In this document: positions 44,285 through 53,789 of the stretch, piece by piece | Layout of the letters: each line of letters begins with the position of its first letter | Position numbering within the stretch: position 1 is the first letter of the stretch | Assembly (NCBI RefSeq): GCF_040081925.1 | Contig: NZ_JBEBMF010000003.1 | Location: forward strand, 248,001 to 312,000 | Reading direction: 5' to 3' | Source: Mesorhizobium_K quangtriensis | Lineage (GTDB): Bacteria; Pseudomonadota; Alphaproteobacteria; Rhizobiales; Rhizobiaceae | DNA: 64,000 nt | Position numbers and translations under genes: made by a program | Notes under the pieces: generated by a model | Database searches by the model: none | Told to the model about the DNA's origin: nothing | The model's input: the letters and a program-made list of their open reading frames with translations, nothing else

Positions 44285-45156
44285 ATTACAAGGCGTCGGC
44301 CGGCCGGGAGGGCGGCTCAACTGGAGGGCCGACATTCGCGGTGGCGTTCGGCGGCGGTGGCGCGCGCGGGCTTGCGCATATCCACGCCATCGAAGCGCTG
44401 GATGAACTCGGCATCAGACCCGTCGCGATTGCGGGAAGCTCGATCGGCGCGATCATGGGAGCAGCGGTCGCCTCCGGGATGACCGGACAGCAGATCGAGG
44501 ACTATGCCCGCTCCATCCTCTCGCGTCGTGCGGAAATCGTCAGCCGCATATGGAGCGTGCGGCCGCAATCATTGGGCGAGATCGTTGGCGGGCTGAAGGT
44601 CGCACAGTTCAATCTCGAGCGCGTCCTGCACGCTTTCCTGCCGCATCATGTTCCAAAAAGCTTCGAAGAGCTGGCAATCCCTCTGCAAGTCACTGCAACA
44701 GACTACTACGGGCATCACGCTAAGATCTTTTCCCAGGGCGATCTGCGCGGTGCGCTGGCGGCTTCTGCGGCGATCCCGGCAGTGTTCGCGCCGGTGGTGA
44801 AAGACGGGCGCACCTACATCGACGGCGGCATCTATAACCCGGTCCCATTCGACCTGCTGCACGGCAAGGCTGATATCGTCATCGCCGTCGACGTTGTCGG
44901 CGCGCCGCAGGAGGTGGAAGGCCGCAAGCCGACCTCCGTCGACCTGATGTTCGGCGCAACGCAACTGCTCATGCAGTCGATCATTTCCAACACGCTGCAC
45001 AAATGCCGGCCCGACATCCTGCTGCGGCCGCCGGTCTCGAAGTACCGGGTGCTGGATTTCCTCAAGATCGATGCTCTGCTGGCCGAAACCGCCGGCATCA
45101 AGGAAGAGCTGAAATGGGCAGTCGATGCGGCGGTCAAGGCCAGGCAAGCGGCCTGA
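44281..45156 (+). CDS. Patatin-like phospholipase family protein
   Basis: A 291-residue serine hydrolase. The oxyanion motif GGGGARGLAHI lies near residue 23, the nucleophile elbow GSSIGA near residue 57 holds the catalytic serine, and DGG near residue 181 holds the catalytic Asp. RssA/patatin relatives hydrolyse phospholipids. No signal peptide is visible, so it is cytoplasmic or membrane-associated. ATG overlaps the stop of the M16 partner gene, suggesting one operon. Confidence 0.88.
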   Translation: MNYKASAGREGGSTGGPTFAVAFGGGGARGLAHIHAIEALDELGIRPVAIAGSSIGAIMGAAVASGMTGQQIEDYARSILSRRAEIVSRIWSVRPQSLGEIVGGLKVAQFNLERVLHAFLPHHVPKSFEELAIPLQVTATDYYGHHAKIFSQGDLRGALAASAAIPAVFAPVVKDGRTYIDGGIYNPVPFDLLHGKADIVIAVDVVGAPQEVEGRKPTSVDLMFGATQLLMQSIISNTLHKCRPDILLRPPVSKYRVLDFLKIDALLAETAGIKEELKWAVDAAVKARQAA

Positions 45157-45237
45157 AGCGGCGGTTCCGCCATTGCAGAAGCGGGGTCGGCGCAATAGAT
45201 GGTGCGCAACGCCATTTTACGCCGTCAGGACAATTTG

Positions 45238-46581
45238 ATGAATGAAGGACCGGACGCCAAGCGACTGACCGACCAGGTCGCCGCCCTTGTCGACGCGGCG
45301 AAGAGGGCGGGCGCCGACGCGGCGGATGCGGTCGCCGTACGCGGTCGCTCGACCAGCGTCTCCGTGCGGCTGGGAAAGGTTGAAGGCACGAATTCGTCCG
45401 AAGGCGACGACGTGTCATTGCGCGTCTTCGTCGGCCAGCGTGTCGCCAGCATCTCCGCCACTGCCTCGTCCGATCCGGCGACGCTGGCCGAACGCGCCGT
45501 GGCCATGGCGAAAGTCTCGCCTGAAGACCCTTATCAGGGTCTTGCCGACGCCAACCTGCTGGCCAAGGCGGTGCGCGATCTCGATCTTTACGATCCCATC
45601 GAAGTCTCGGCGGACGAGTTGCGCGACGCGGCCCTGGCAGCCGAGGCGGCGGCGCTTGAGGTGCCGGGCGTCACCAATTCCGGAGGCAGCGGCGCAAGCG
45701 CCGGGCTCGGCGGCATGGTGCTGGCGACATCGCATGGTTTCGTCGGACATTATGTCGGCTCGCGCTTCGGACGTTCGGCCAGCGTGATCGCCGGCGAGGG
45801 GACCGGCATGGAGCGCGACTACGAATACTCGTCGCGAATTCATTTTGCCGACCTCGAGGCTGCCGAGGAGATTGGCCGCAAGGCTGGCGAGCGCACCGTT
45901 CGCAGGCTGAATGCCCGCAAGGCGAAGACCGGGACCGTCGATGTCGTGTTCGACCCGCGTGTGGCGCGCGGCATCGCCGGGCATCTCGCAGGCGCGATCA
46001 ACGGCGCTTCGGTCGCCCGCAAGACCAGCTTCCTGCGCGACAAGATGGGCCAGCAGGTTGCATCCGCAGGCATTACCGTCACCGACGATCCCGGTATCGT
46101 GCGGGGACAGGCGTCGCGGCCGTTCGACGGTGAGGGCGTTGCCGGCGAAAGACTGCTGATGGTCGAGAAAGGTGTGCTGAACCACTGGTTCCTGTCCACC
46201 TCGGCCGCGCGGGAACTCGGCCTGGTCACCAACGGACGCGGCGCGCGCGGCGGGTCATCGGTATCGCCCTCTTCGACGAACCTTGCCATCGAGCCGGGCG
46301 AGCGCACGCCGGAAGACATCATCAAGTCGCTGAAGACCGGTTTCTACGTCACGGAGGTGTTCGGGCAGGGTGTCGACATTATCACCGGCGAATACAGCCG
46401 AGGTGCTTCCGGTCTCTGGATCGAGAATGGCGAACTTGCCTATCCGGTCGCGGAGGTGACGATCGCCTCCAACCTCAAGGACATGTTCATGAGGATGGTT
46501 CCGGCCAGCGACCTCGACAGGCATCATGCAACCGCGAGCCCGACGCTCTTCATCGAAGGCATGACCCTTGCCGGCAGTTGA
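45238..46581 (+). CDS. pmbA: PmbA/TldE metalloprotease-related protein
   Basis: A 447-residue TldD/PmbA-family protein. The glycine-rich C-terminal half (GARGGSSVSPSSTNLAIEPG and GVDIITGEYSRGASGLWIENG) is typical. It has no HExxxH zinc motif, which identifies it as the TldE/PmbA subunit; TldD, the zinc partner, is not in the window. The pair degrades unfolded peptides and matures some microcins. ATG 45238 is chosen because AGGA lies seven bases upstream. The end overlaps the next start by 14 bases. Confidence 0.9.
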   Translation: MNEGPDAKRLTDQVAALVDAAKRAGADAADAVAVRGRSTSVSVRLGKVEGTNSSEGDDVSLRVFVGQRVASISATASSDPATLAERAVAMAKVSPEDPYQGLADANLLAKAVRDLDLYDPIEVSADELRDAALAAEAAALEVPGVTNSGGSGASAGLGGMVLATSHGFVGHYVGSRFGRSASVIAGEGTGMERDYEYSSRIHFADLEAAEEIGRKAGERTVRRLNARKAKTGTVDVVFDPRVARGIAGHLAGAINGASVARKTSFLRDKMGQQVASAGITVTDDPGIVRGQASRPFDGEGVAGERLLMVEKGVLNHWFLSTSAARELGLVTNGRGARGGSSVSPSSTNLAIEPGERTPEDIIKSLKTGFYVTEVFGQGVDIITGEYSRGASGLWIENGELAYPVAEVTIASNLKDMFMRMVPASDLDRHHATASPTLFIEGMTLAGS

Positions 46582-47383
46582 CCACGCCATCGACGCCGGA
46601 GTGGCTGCTGATCTGGCCGCCGATCTTGCGCTTCTGAAAGACGCGACGCGCGAGGCAGGCAGGATCGCGATGGGCTATTTCCGCCAGAACCCGGAGGTCT
46701 GGCTGAAGGGCGGCAGTTCGCCGGTGAGCGAAGCAGACTACGCGGCCGACAAGTACCTCCGCGAGACGCTGCTTGCGGCGCGGCCCGATTACGGCTGGCT
46801 ATCCGAGGAAACGGCGGACGATGCCGCGAGGCTGAAGGCGCGCCGAACTTTCATCATCGATCCGATCGACGGCACGCGCGGATTCCTGGACGGACGCCGC
46901 GAATGGTGCGTCTCGGCGGCGGTGACAGAAGGTGGTCGGCCGCTCGTCGGCGTGCTAGAATGCCCGGCGAAAAACGAGACATATCTGGCGACGGCCGGAG
47001 CGGGCGCCTTCAAGGACGGCAAGCCCCTCCGCATCGGCGCGCCGCAATCGCCGGCCATGGTCGGCGGCCCGGTATCGATGATCAACGCGATGCCGGCCGG
47101 CCTCAGGGACCGGGTGAAGCGGTCGGAATACATACCGTCGCTCGCCTACCGCATAGCGATGGTGGCCGAAGGCCGGCTCGACGGGACGTTCATCAAGCCG
47201 AACTCGCAGGACTGGGACCTCGCGGCGGCCGACCTGATCCTGCACGAAGCCGGTGGGGCGATCCTCGATGCTGGTGGCGTTTCGCCGACCTATGGCGGCC
47301 GCGAGACGGTCCACGGTTCGCTCGTCGCTGGGAGTGGTGAACTTCTCGGGGCCATGATCCGCGCCATTCGCGGCGAAGCCTGA
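46568..47383 (+). CDS. CysQ-like 3'(2'),5'-bisphosphate nucleotidase / inositol monophosphatase family
   Basis: A 271-residue Mg-dependent, lithium-sensitive type phosphatase. Metal ligands are in WLSEETADD near residue 78 and IDPIDGTRGFLDG near residue 97; the C-terminal WDLAAADLILHEAGG near residue 217 completes the site. Members dephosphorylate PAP/PAPS or inositol phosphates; the choice cannot be made from sequence here. The TTG start overlaps pmbA, and that coupling supports it. Confidence 0.85.
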   Translation: MPAVDHAIDAGVAADLAADLALLKDATREAGRIAMGYFRQNPEVWLKGGSSPVSEADYAADKYLRETLLAARPDYGWLSEETADDAARLKARRTFIIDPIDGTRGFLDGRREWCVSAAVTEGGRPLVGVLECPAKNETYLATAGAGAFKDGKPLRIGAPQSPAMVGGPVSMINAMPAGLRDRVKRSEYIPSLAYRIAMVAEGRLDGTFIKPNSQDWDLAAADLILHEAGGAILDAGGVSPTYGGRETVHGSLVAGSGELLGAMIRAIRGEA

Positions 47384-47551
47384 ACGGAAACAGTTGAAAA
47401 GCGTACGATTCTTCGGATAGTGCGCGACCCATGCGATATTCTTCGTGATGACGCAGCGGCACGAACTTTGGTCGGCGCGGCTCGTCACAAATCGATTCCG
47501 ATTTCCGGATCGATGCGCTAGACAGGCGGCAAAACAGTCAGGATCAAGACA

Positions 47552-47803
47552 ATGTCCGGCAGCGAGAGTGAAAAACAGCTTCTGCACCTCGTATTCGGCG
47601 GCGAGTTGAAGAAGCTCGGGGGCACGGAGTTCCGCGACCTCGACGCGCTGGACATCGTCGGTGTCTACCCGAATTACAAGACCGCCCACGCCGTCTGGAA
47701 GGCCAAGGCCCAGGCCAGCGTAGATAACGCGCACATGCGTTACTTCGTCGTCCATCTGCACCGGCTGCTCGACCCGGAGGCGAAGGGCGGCGGATCGGAA
47801 TAA
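47552..47803 (+). CDS. DUF4170 domain protein
   Basis: An 83-residue cytoplasmic protein: HLVFGGELKKLGGTEFRDLD, then VGVYPNYKTAHAVWKAKAQ, then MRYFVVHLHRLLDPE. This matches DUF4170, a small alphaproteobacterial family regularly found just before a DUF374 acyltransferase and waaA, as here (two bases to the next gene). The function is unknown but the position suggests lipid A or LPS work. Confidence 0.88.
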   Translation: MSGSESEKQLLHLVFGGELKKLGGTEFRDLDALDIVGVYPNYKTAHAVWKAKAQASVDNAHMRYFVVHLHRLLDPEAKGGGSE

Positions 47804-47805
47804 GC

Positions 47806-48591
47806 ATGGAGGACCAGACTACAGCAGAGCCGGCTGAGCGGCCTGCGGCCAGCGGGCCCGCTTCGCGCCGCAGCAAAGCCTTCTGGACGAAGGTTCGCGG
47901 ACCGCTGGTCGAGTCCCGGTTTGCCAAGGCGACGATCACGTCGCTGATTGCCCAGGGGTTGCGTCTCATCAAGAGCACCAACCCGCTCGCCCCCGGCTCG
48001 ACCGATCTCTACGACGTCTATGAGGACGAGCAGCCCTTCATCATCGCCCTGTGGCACGGCCAGCATATCCTTGCCCCGGTCTTCTATCCGCCCAAGCGCG
48101 GGTTGGTTGCGATGGTCTCGCGCAGCGCCGACGCTGAGCTCAACGCGATGGTGGTGCAGAAGTTCGGAATCGGGGCCGTTCGCGGCTCGGGAGGACGTGA
48201 CAACGGGCATCGCCTGGACAAGGGCGGGGCGCGCGCACTCGTTGCCCTGAAAAAGGCGCTTGATGACGGCAACAACGTCTGCATGATCGCAGACATACCG
48301 CACGGAACGCCACGCGAGGCCGGCTTGGGGATAGTCCTTCTGGCCCGAATCTCGGGACGGCCGATCATTCCGATGGCCTTCGCGACCAGCCGGCGAAAGG
48401 TGCTCGAGCGAAGCTGGGACAAGACCACCATCTTCCTGCCGTTCGGCAAGGGAGCGGTGGCCGTCGGAGACTTGATCTACGTGCCCAAGGACGCTGACGA
48501 TGCTGAATTGGAGCGCAAGCGCCTGCTGGTAACGGAACGGCTCAACGCGACGACGGACCACGCCTATGCGCTTGCCGATGGTGACGCATGA
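47806..48591 (+). CDS. DUF374 lysophospholipid acyltransferase family protein
   Basis: A 261-residue LPLAT-superfamily protein. IIALWHGQHILAPVF near residue 76 supplies the acyltransferase HxxxxD-like region with His but no canonical Asp four residues on; the DUF374 subgroup lacks it. VRGSGGRDNGHRLDKGGARA and IADIPHGTPREAGLGIV are typical. It probably acylates a lipid A precursor or related lipid at the inner membrane. ATGA overlap joins it to waaA. Confidence 0.85.
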   Translation: MEDQTTAEPAERPAASGPASRRSKAFWTKVRGPLVESRFAKATITSLIAQGLRLIKSTNPLAPGSTDLYDVYEDEQPFIIALWHGQHILAPVFYPPKRGLVAMVSRSADAELNAMVVQKFGIGAVRGSGGRDNGHRLDKGGARALVALKKALDDGNNVCMIADIPHGTPREAGLGIVLLARISGRPIIPMAFATSRRKVLERSWDKTTIFLPFGKGAVAVGDLIYVPKDADDAELERKRLLVTERLNATTDHAYALADGDA

Positions 48592-49898
48592 GCGAGAAGT
48601 GGGCCCGCACTGTACTGGCAGCGTACCGGTTCGCGGGCGCGGCCGCCTTTCCGCTCGTCGGTCCCTATGTCGCCTGGCGCGCAACGAAGGGCAAGGAAGA
48701 CCCTAACCGTCGTCGTGAACGCTCGGGCTACGCCGGCAGGCCCCGCCCCGAGGGTCCGCTCATCTGGGCGCATGCGGCGAGCGTCGGCGAAACGATCGCC
48801 ATCGTACCGCTGATCGAGAACATCCTCGACCTCGGCGTCAATGTCGTGCTGACCACGGGCACGGTGACGTCAGCACAGGTCGCTGACGAGCGGCTGGGTG
48901 ACCGCATCATCCACCAGTTCGTGCCTCTCGACCTCAAGCCGGCCATTTCCCGCTTCCTTAACCACTGGCAGCCCGACCTGGCTCTGATCGCCGAATCGGA
49001 AATCTGGCCGATGACGATCATGGAACTCGGGCTCAGGCGGATACCGCAGGTGCTCGTGAATGGGCGGCTGTCGGAGCGTTCCTTCAACGCTTGGCAGAAA
49101 CGGCACTTCATCGCGGAAGCGCTGTTCGAGAACCTGTCGCATGTTGTCGCGCAATCCGATCAGGATGCGGAGCGGTTCGAGACGCTCGGCGCGCGGCCAG
49201 TTACCGTATCAGGCAATCTGAAGGTCGATACCAACCCGCCGCCAGTGGATGTTCGCACGCTGCAGACCATCTCGCGCCAGCTTAGCCTGCGTCCGACATG
49301 GGCGGCAGTCTCGACCCATGATGGCGAAGAGCGGATGGCGGCGGATATCCATCTGCTGCTGCGCTCGCGCCACCCCGGCCTGATCACCATCATCGTACCC
49401 CGCCATCCTGAAAGGGCGCCGGCGTTGGCCGCCGAATTCGCTGCGATGGGGCTGAAGGTGGTGAAGCGCAGTTCAGGCGATCGCATACGCTCCGATACCG
49501 ACATCCTGCTCGGCGATACCATCGGCGAGATGGGGCTTTATCTGCGGCTGACCGAGGTTGCCTTCGTCGGGCGCTCGCTGACGGCCGAAGGTGGACAGAA
49601 CCCGCTCGAACCCGCGATGCTGGAAACGGCCGTCCTGTCGGGGCGCAACGTGCAGAATTTCCGTGAGGCCTATCAAAGGCTGATCGACGGCGGCGCAGCC
49701 AAGCTGGTAGCCGACCGCGACATGCTAGCGGGCGCGATCAACTTCCTGCTGCTCAACGATGCGCCGCGCCGCAGGATGATGGCGGCCGGCGTGGCGACGG
49801 TCGAGGAAATGCGCGGCGCGCTGGGCAAGACGATGAAGGCGCTGGAGCCCTTTATCCAGCCGCTGATCGTCAAGTCGCGTCTGAGGGGGACACGTTAG
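48588..49898 (+). CDS. waaA: 3-deoxy-D-manno-octulosonic acid transferase
   Basis: A 436-residue GT30 glycosyltransferase that adds Kdo to lipid IVA at the inner-membrane inner face. An N-terminal hydrophobic anchor is followed by IWAHAASVGETIAIVPLIE near residue 60 with the catalytic glutamate, AESEIWPMTI near residue 138, and late GRSLTAEGGQNPLEPAMLE near residue 330. The order DUF374-waaA-lpxK is standard in Rhizobiales. Its stop is four bases before the lpxK ATG. Confidence 0.94.
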   Translation: MSEKWARTVLAAYRFAGAAAFPLVGPYVAWRATKGKEDPNRRRERSGYAGRPRPEGPLIWAHAASVGETIAIVPLIENILDLGVNVVLTTGTVTSAQVADERLGDRIIHQFVPLDLKPAISRFLNHWQPDLALIAESEIWPMTIMELGLRRIPQVLVNGRLSERSFNAWQKRHFIAEALFENLSHVVAQSDQDAERFETLGARPVTVSGNLKVDTNPPPVDVRTLQTISRQLSLRPTWAAVSTHDGEERMAADIHLLLRSRHPGLITIIVPRHPERAPALAAEFAAMGLKVVKRSSGDRIRSDTDILLGDTIGEMGLYLRLTEVAFVGRSLTAEGGQNPLEPAMLETAVLSGRNVQNFREAYQRLIDGGAAKLVADRDMLAGAINFLLLNDAPRRRMMAAGVATVEEMRGALGKTMKALEPFIQPLIVKSRLRGTR

Positions 49899-49902
49899 AA
49901 AC

Positions 49903-50928
49903 ATGGCCGCAGAAGCGCCTCCGTTCTGGTGGGAGAAAACGGACTGGCGCGCCCGCGCGCTCTATCCGGTCTCGCGCGTCTACGGATCGATCGCGCGCCG
50001 CAGAATGGTCAACGCCCGCCGCGAAAGGCTCGACGTCCCCGTGCTTTGCGTCGGCAACTTCACGGTCGGCGGCACAGGCAAGACGCCGGTCGCCATCGCG
50101 CTGGCCAAGCAAGCCAAGCAGATGAACCTGACGCCGGGCTTCCTGTCGCGCGGCTATGGCGGGACGATCCACGAGCCGCACGTGGTCGACCGCAAGCAGG
50201 ACAGCGCGCGGCAGGTCGGCGACGAGCCGCTTCTGCTTTCCGATCACGCGTTGACCGCAACGACGCCGAACCGGGTCGCCGGGGCGAATCTTCTGCTCGA
50301 CCGCGGCTGCAATTTCATCATCATGGATGACGGCTTCCAGAGCGCGCACATCCATATGGACTATGCGCTGGTGGTGGTTGACGGACGCTATGGCATCGGC
50401 AACGGCCATGTGCTGCCCGGCGGTCCCTTGCGTGCGCCGCTCATCGACCAGGTGCGCCTGGCCACCGGCATCGTGCGGATGGGCGACGACCAGGCGGGCG
50501 AGACGGTCGTCAGGCAGGCTGCGCGCGCGGGAAAGCCGATCTTCGAGGCATGGCTGAAGGCGCGTAGCGCGGAGAAATTCGCCGGCAGGCGTTTCCTGGC
50601 ATTCGCAGGCATCGGCCATCCGGAAAAGTTCTTCGCGACGGTCGCCAACGCCGGCGGCGAGATCGTGACGTCTCGATCCTTCCCGGACCATCACTTCTAT
50701 TCCAACGGCGAGCTGACCGATCTGGTGACGACCGCCCGCGAGGGTGGCCTAGAGGTGATCACAACGGCGAAGGACTTCGCCCGGCTGCGCAACGGCATCG
50801 CGCCCTCGGAACTGATCGACAAGCTCAACGTGCTCGAGATCGACGCCGTGTTCGAAAACGCCAATGCGACGCGGCGCATTATCTCCGAAACCCAGAACAG
50901 CTGGCGCGACAGGCGACTTTCGCGCTGA
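49903..50928 (+). CDS. lpxK: Tetraacyldisaccharide 4'-kinase
   Basis: A 341-residue kinase that phosphorylates the 4' position of the lipid A disaccharide. The Walker-A-like P loop is VGNFTVGGTGKTPVAIAL near residue 50, the catalytic Asp segment is FIIMDDGFQSAHI near residue 140, and PGGPLRAPL and AFAGIGHPEKFF follow. PPFWWEKTDWRARALYPVS is the usual N-terminus with a membrane-associated helix. It ends the lipid A operon. Confidence 0.95.
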   Translation: MAAEAPPFWWEKTDWRARALYPVSRVYGSIARRRMVNARRERLDVPVLCVGNFTVGGTGKTPVAIALAKQAKQMNLTPGFLSRGYGGTIHEPHVVDRKQDSARQVGDEPLLLSDHALTATTPNRVAGANLLLDRGCNFIIMDDGFQSAHIHMDYALVVVDGRYGIGNGHVLPGGPLRAPLIDQVRLATGIVRMGDDQAGETVVRQAARAGKPIFEAWLKARSAEKFAGRRFLAFAGIGHPEKFFATVANAGGEIVTSRSFPDHHFYSNGELTDLVTTAREGGLEVITTAKDFARLRNGIAPSELIDKLNVLEIDAVFENANATRRIISETQNSWRDRRLSR

Positions 50929-50937
50929 AAGCGAGGG

Positions 50938-51174
50938 TCAGGCGGCGTGCCCGGCCAACGCTGGATTGACTTCCATCTCGCGCTTCAGCGACGCCGCGGC
51001 GTCGATATAAGCTTCCTGGCGTGCGACGCTCCAGTAGCGCAGTTCGTCGAGTGGGATGGATTCTCCGGTCACGGCGCAGCGCACGAACGCGCCCGGGCTG
51101 GTGACCTGGAAATCGCCATCGAGGTAGCGGATGCGGGCTTCCCGTGCGCCGGGGCCTTCGAAACGGTTCATCAT
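50938..51174 (-). CDS. DUF2093 domain protein
   Basis: A 78-residue protein, MMNRFEGPGAREARIRYLDG at its start and GAFVRCAVTGESIPLDELRYW in the centre, matching the DUF2093 family. Family members are small, restricted to Rhizobiales and relatives, and regularly neighbour lpxK. A single Cys in RCAVTGE is conserved in what I recall of the family. The start may be either ATG of the adjacent pair at 51174/51171; GTG 51192 is less likely. It is convergent with lpxK, nine bases from its stop. Confidence 0.82.
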   Translation of the reverse strand: MMNRFEGPGAREARIRYLDGDFQVTSPGAFVRCAVTGESIPLDELRYWSVARQEAYIDAAASLKREMEVNPALAGHAA

Positions 51175-51225
51175 CGCCTTGTTCCGCCACAAATCCCGGG
51201 ACAGGTCAAGCCGCCGACCTTGCGC

Positions 51226-51843
51226 TCAAGGCAAGGCGGGCGGTGGAGCGCTGTCCAGACAGCCGGTGCGAATAAACACCCCGCGCTCCATCGGGTCCCT
51301 CTCGGCGGTCTCGTCCAGCGTCACGTCGCGCGGCGAATACCAGAGGACGGAGCCAATTTCGGGTGCGAACCAAACATCCGGGGCCGGATCGCCTGCATTT
51401 GGCGGGTTTTCGAGCACCGTGAAATCACGCTGCATCGGGTAGATGCGCAGGGAATGGGTGCTGGTGTCGTCCGGTTCGATGTCTACCGGCCCGTTGTCCG
51501 GGTCGCCCCCGTCAGCCACATATGGATCACCGACCGGACCCAGCGAAATGCCGGTGTATCCAACGCCCATGCCGAAGGTGAACCAATAGGTGCGCTGCGG
51601 CGACTTGATCCAGAAGTAGAGGTTGGATGGCGTGCTGGCGAAGTGCTTCGCCGGGATGAAGCCTGCGCTGAACGCCGGGTTGCTCTTCAGCGTGTAGACC
51701 GCGCGCTCCGCGGCGCAGGCCATATCGTCGAAGGTGATTTCCGTCGCGGCTACTGACGGCGAGCCCGCGAGTGTTGCGGCGACGAGAGATGAAAAGCCCA
51801 AGATTGTGCGCAAGAGACCCCCAGATTTGCCCTTAGACACCAA
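51226..51843 (-). CDS. Secreted protein of unknown function
   Basis: A 205-codon frame with an N-terminal signal peptide (LLRTILGFSSLVAATLAGSPSVAA is split over residues 10-33; cleavage after VAA). The mature part has alternating strands with many Tyr/Trp/Pro, two cysteines (near residues 43 and 196, one early and one late) that could form a disulfide, and no family I recognise. The frame opens with TTG and GTG codons and lacks a clear ribosome site, so the exact start is uncertain. It follows mutL on the same strand after 31 bases. Confidence 0.6.
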   Translation of the reverse strand: MVSKGKSGGLLRTILGFSSLVAATLAGSPSVAATEITFDDMACAAERAVYTLKSNPAFSAGFIPAKHFASTPSNLYFWIKSPQRTYWFTFGMGVGYTGISLGPVGDPYVADGGDPDNGPVDIEPDDTSTHSLRIYPMQRDFTVLENPPNAGDPAPDVWFAPEIGSVLWYSPRDVTLDETAERDPMERGVFIRTGCLDSAPPPALP

Positions 51844-51874
51844 TGATGCAGATTCTGGCCGATTTGGGGAGAAC

Positions 51875-53716
51875 TCATCGCCTCCCGAACAGGCGTTCGA
51901 TGTCGGCGAGCTTGAGCTCGATATAGGTGGGACGTCCGTGGTTGCAGGTGCCCGACCCCGGCGTTGCCTCCATCTGGCGCAGCAGGGCGTTCATCTCCTC
52001 TGCCTTCATCAGCCGGCCGGAGCGGACGGAGCCATGGCAGGCCATGGTCGATGCGATGCGGTCGAGCCGCGCCTTGAGGCTGTCGACCGTGTCGTTGTCG
52101 GCGATCTCGTCGGCGAGGTCGCGGATCAATTGCCCGACATTGGTCTCGCCGAGCATGGCCGGCGTTTCGCGCACCGCGACCGCGCCGGGGCCGAAACGCT
52201 CGATACCGAGGCCGAATCGGGAGAGCGTCTCGGCATGCATCGCCAGTCTCTCGACGTCGTCTTCGGGCAGGTCGACGATTTCGGGCAGCAACAGCATCTG
52301 CGCAGGCATCGGCCGCGCATGCAGCGCGTTCTTCAGCGCCTCGTAGACCAGACGTTCATGCGCCGCGTGTTGGTCGACGATGACCAGCGAGTCGCGCGTC
52401 TGTGCCACGATGTAGTTCTCATGCACCTGCGCGCGCGCCGCACCGAGTTCCATGCCAAGCAGCGTTTCGTCCAGCGAAGCGGTTCCAGCGCGGGCGTCGG
52501 CGCTGGCGACGGGTCCGGTGTCGAATACCGCCTGCGCGGCTTCAGCCAAGCCCTGGCCGAGCGGCCTGTAGGGGGATTGCGCGGGGTCGTAGCCGGAGGT
52601 CGAGGCGCGGAAGGCGGGGTCGAAACTGCGGTGGCCATTCGCCGGTCCTGAATGTCCGTATGCCGCCGCGCCCGGCCGGAATGCGCCGGCGAGGCTGGTC
52701 GCGCCTGATGTCGCCGGGCGGATGCCGGCGCCCGCCAGCGCCTGCTTGATCGCACCAACGATCAACCCGCGCACGAGGCCGGGGTCACGGAACCGCACGT
52801 CGGCCTTGGCCGGGTGCACGTTGACGTCCACCAGCGCCGGATCGAGCGTCAGGAACAGCACGGTGACCGGGTGGCGGTCGCGGGCCATCACATCGGCATA
52901 GGCGCCGCGAATAGCGCCCGCGATCAGCTTGTCGCGCACCGGCCGGCCGTTCACATAAGCATATTGCTGCAAGGCGTTGGCGCGGCTGTACGACGGGATG
53001 GAGACGTGGCCGGCCAGCGTCACGCCCTCGCGCTGCGCATCGATGGCGAGTGCGTTTTGAGGGAAATCATCGCCCATGACCTGAGCGATGCGGCGCAGAT
53101 AGCCTTCATCGCTGTCGTCCGTTGCCGGCAGGTCCAGCGTCGACCGGTCGGTCCCCGACAGCGTGAAGCGCACGGCGGGGAAAGCGATGGCGATGCGCTT
53201 CACCACATCGGTGATGGCCGAGCTCTCGGCGCGCTCGCCCTTCATGAACTTGAGACGGGCCGGCGTCGCAAAGAAGAGATCGCGCACCTCGACCGATGTG
53301 CCCCGGTTGGCGGCGGCGGGACGCACGGCGGAAACGCGGCCGCCATCGACGGAAATCTCGGCTGCCGCGTCAGCTTCCGGCGTGCGCGAACGGATCGCCA
53401 GCCGGGATACCGAGCCGATAGAGGGCAGGGCCTCGCCGCGAAAACCGAGCGAGCGGATGTCGTGGATGTCGGTGGACAGCTTGGAGGTGCAGTGGCGCGC
53501 GACCGCCAGCATCAGTTCGCTGGCGGCGATCCCCCCGCCGTCGTCCACCACACGCAACAAAGACAGCCCGCCGCCACCGGTCGCAACCTCGATGCGTGAG
53601 GCCCCTGCATCGAGCGCGTTCTCGACCAGTTCCTTCACCACGCTTGCCGGACGCTCAATGACTTCGCCGGCGGCGATCTGGTTGATCATCGTTTCGGAAA
53701 GATGGCGGATGGGCAT
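51875..53716 (-). CDS. mutL: DNA mismatch repair protein MutL
   Basis: A 613-residue MutL. The GHKL ATPase domain carries EVIERPASVVKELVENALDAG near residue 18, VDDGGGI, and SLGFRGEALPSI near residue 89. The C-terminal domain keeps the endonuclease motif DQHAAHERLVYE (DQHAx2Ex4E) near residue 446 and the late CNHGRPTY, so it should nick DNA itself, as in bacteria without MutH. It couples MutS mismatch recognition to strand removal. The middle linker (about 330-420) is Ala/Pro-rich and unconserved. Confidence 0.95.
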   Translation of the reverse strand: MPIRHLSETMINQIAAGEVIERPASVVKELVENALDAGASRIEVATGGGGLSLLRVVDDGGGIAASELMLAVARHCTSKLSTDIHDIRSLGFRGEALPSIGSVSRLAIRSRTPEADAAAEISVDGGRVSAVRPAAANRGTSVEVRDLFFATPARLKFMKGERAESSAITDVVKRIAIAFPAVRFTLSGTDRSTLDLPATDDSDEGYLRRIAQVMGDDFPQNALAIDAQREGVTLAGHVSIPSYSRANALQQYAYVNGRPVRDKLIAGAIRGAYADVMARDRHPVTVLFLTLDPALVDVNVHPAKADVRFRDPGLVRGLIVGAIKQALAGAGIRPATSGATSLAGAFRPGAAAYGHSGPANGHRSFDPAFRASTSGYDPAQSPYRPLGQGLAEAAQAVFDTGPVASADARAGTASLDETLLGMELGAARAQVHENYIVAQTRDSLVIVDQHAAHERLVYEALKNALHARPMPAQMLLLPEIVDLPEDDVERLAMHAETLSRFGLGIERFGPGAVAVRETPAMLGETNVGQLIRDLADEIADNDTVDSLKARLDRIASTMACHGSVRSGRLMKAEEMNALLRQMEATPGSGTCNHGRPTYIELKLADIERLFGRR

Positions 53717-53789
53717 GGGCTGATTATACAGGGATTCGAGGCGGCGGGCAGGTCCGGTGGCTTGCGATCCCCCGATCGTGCCAGTCCGG

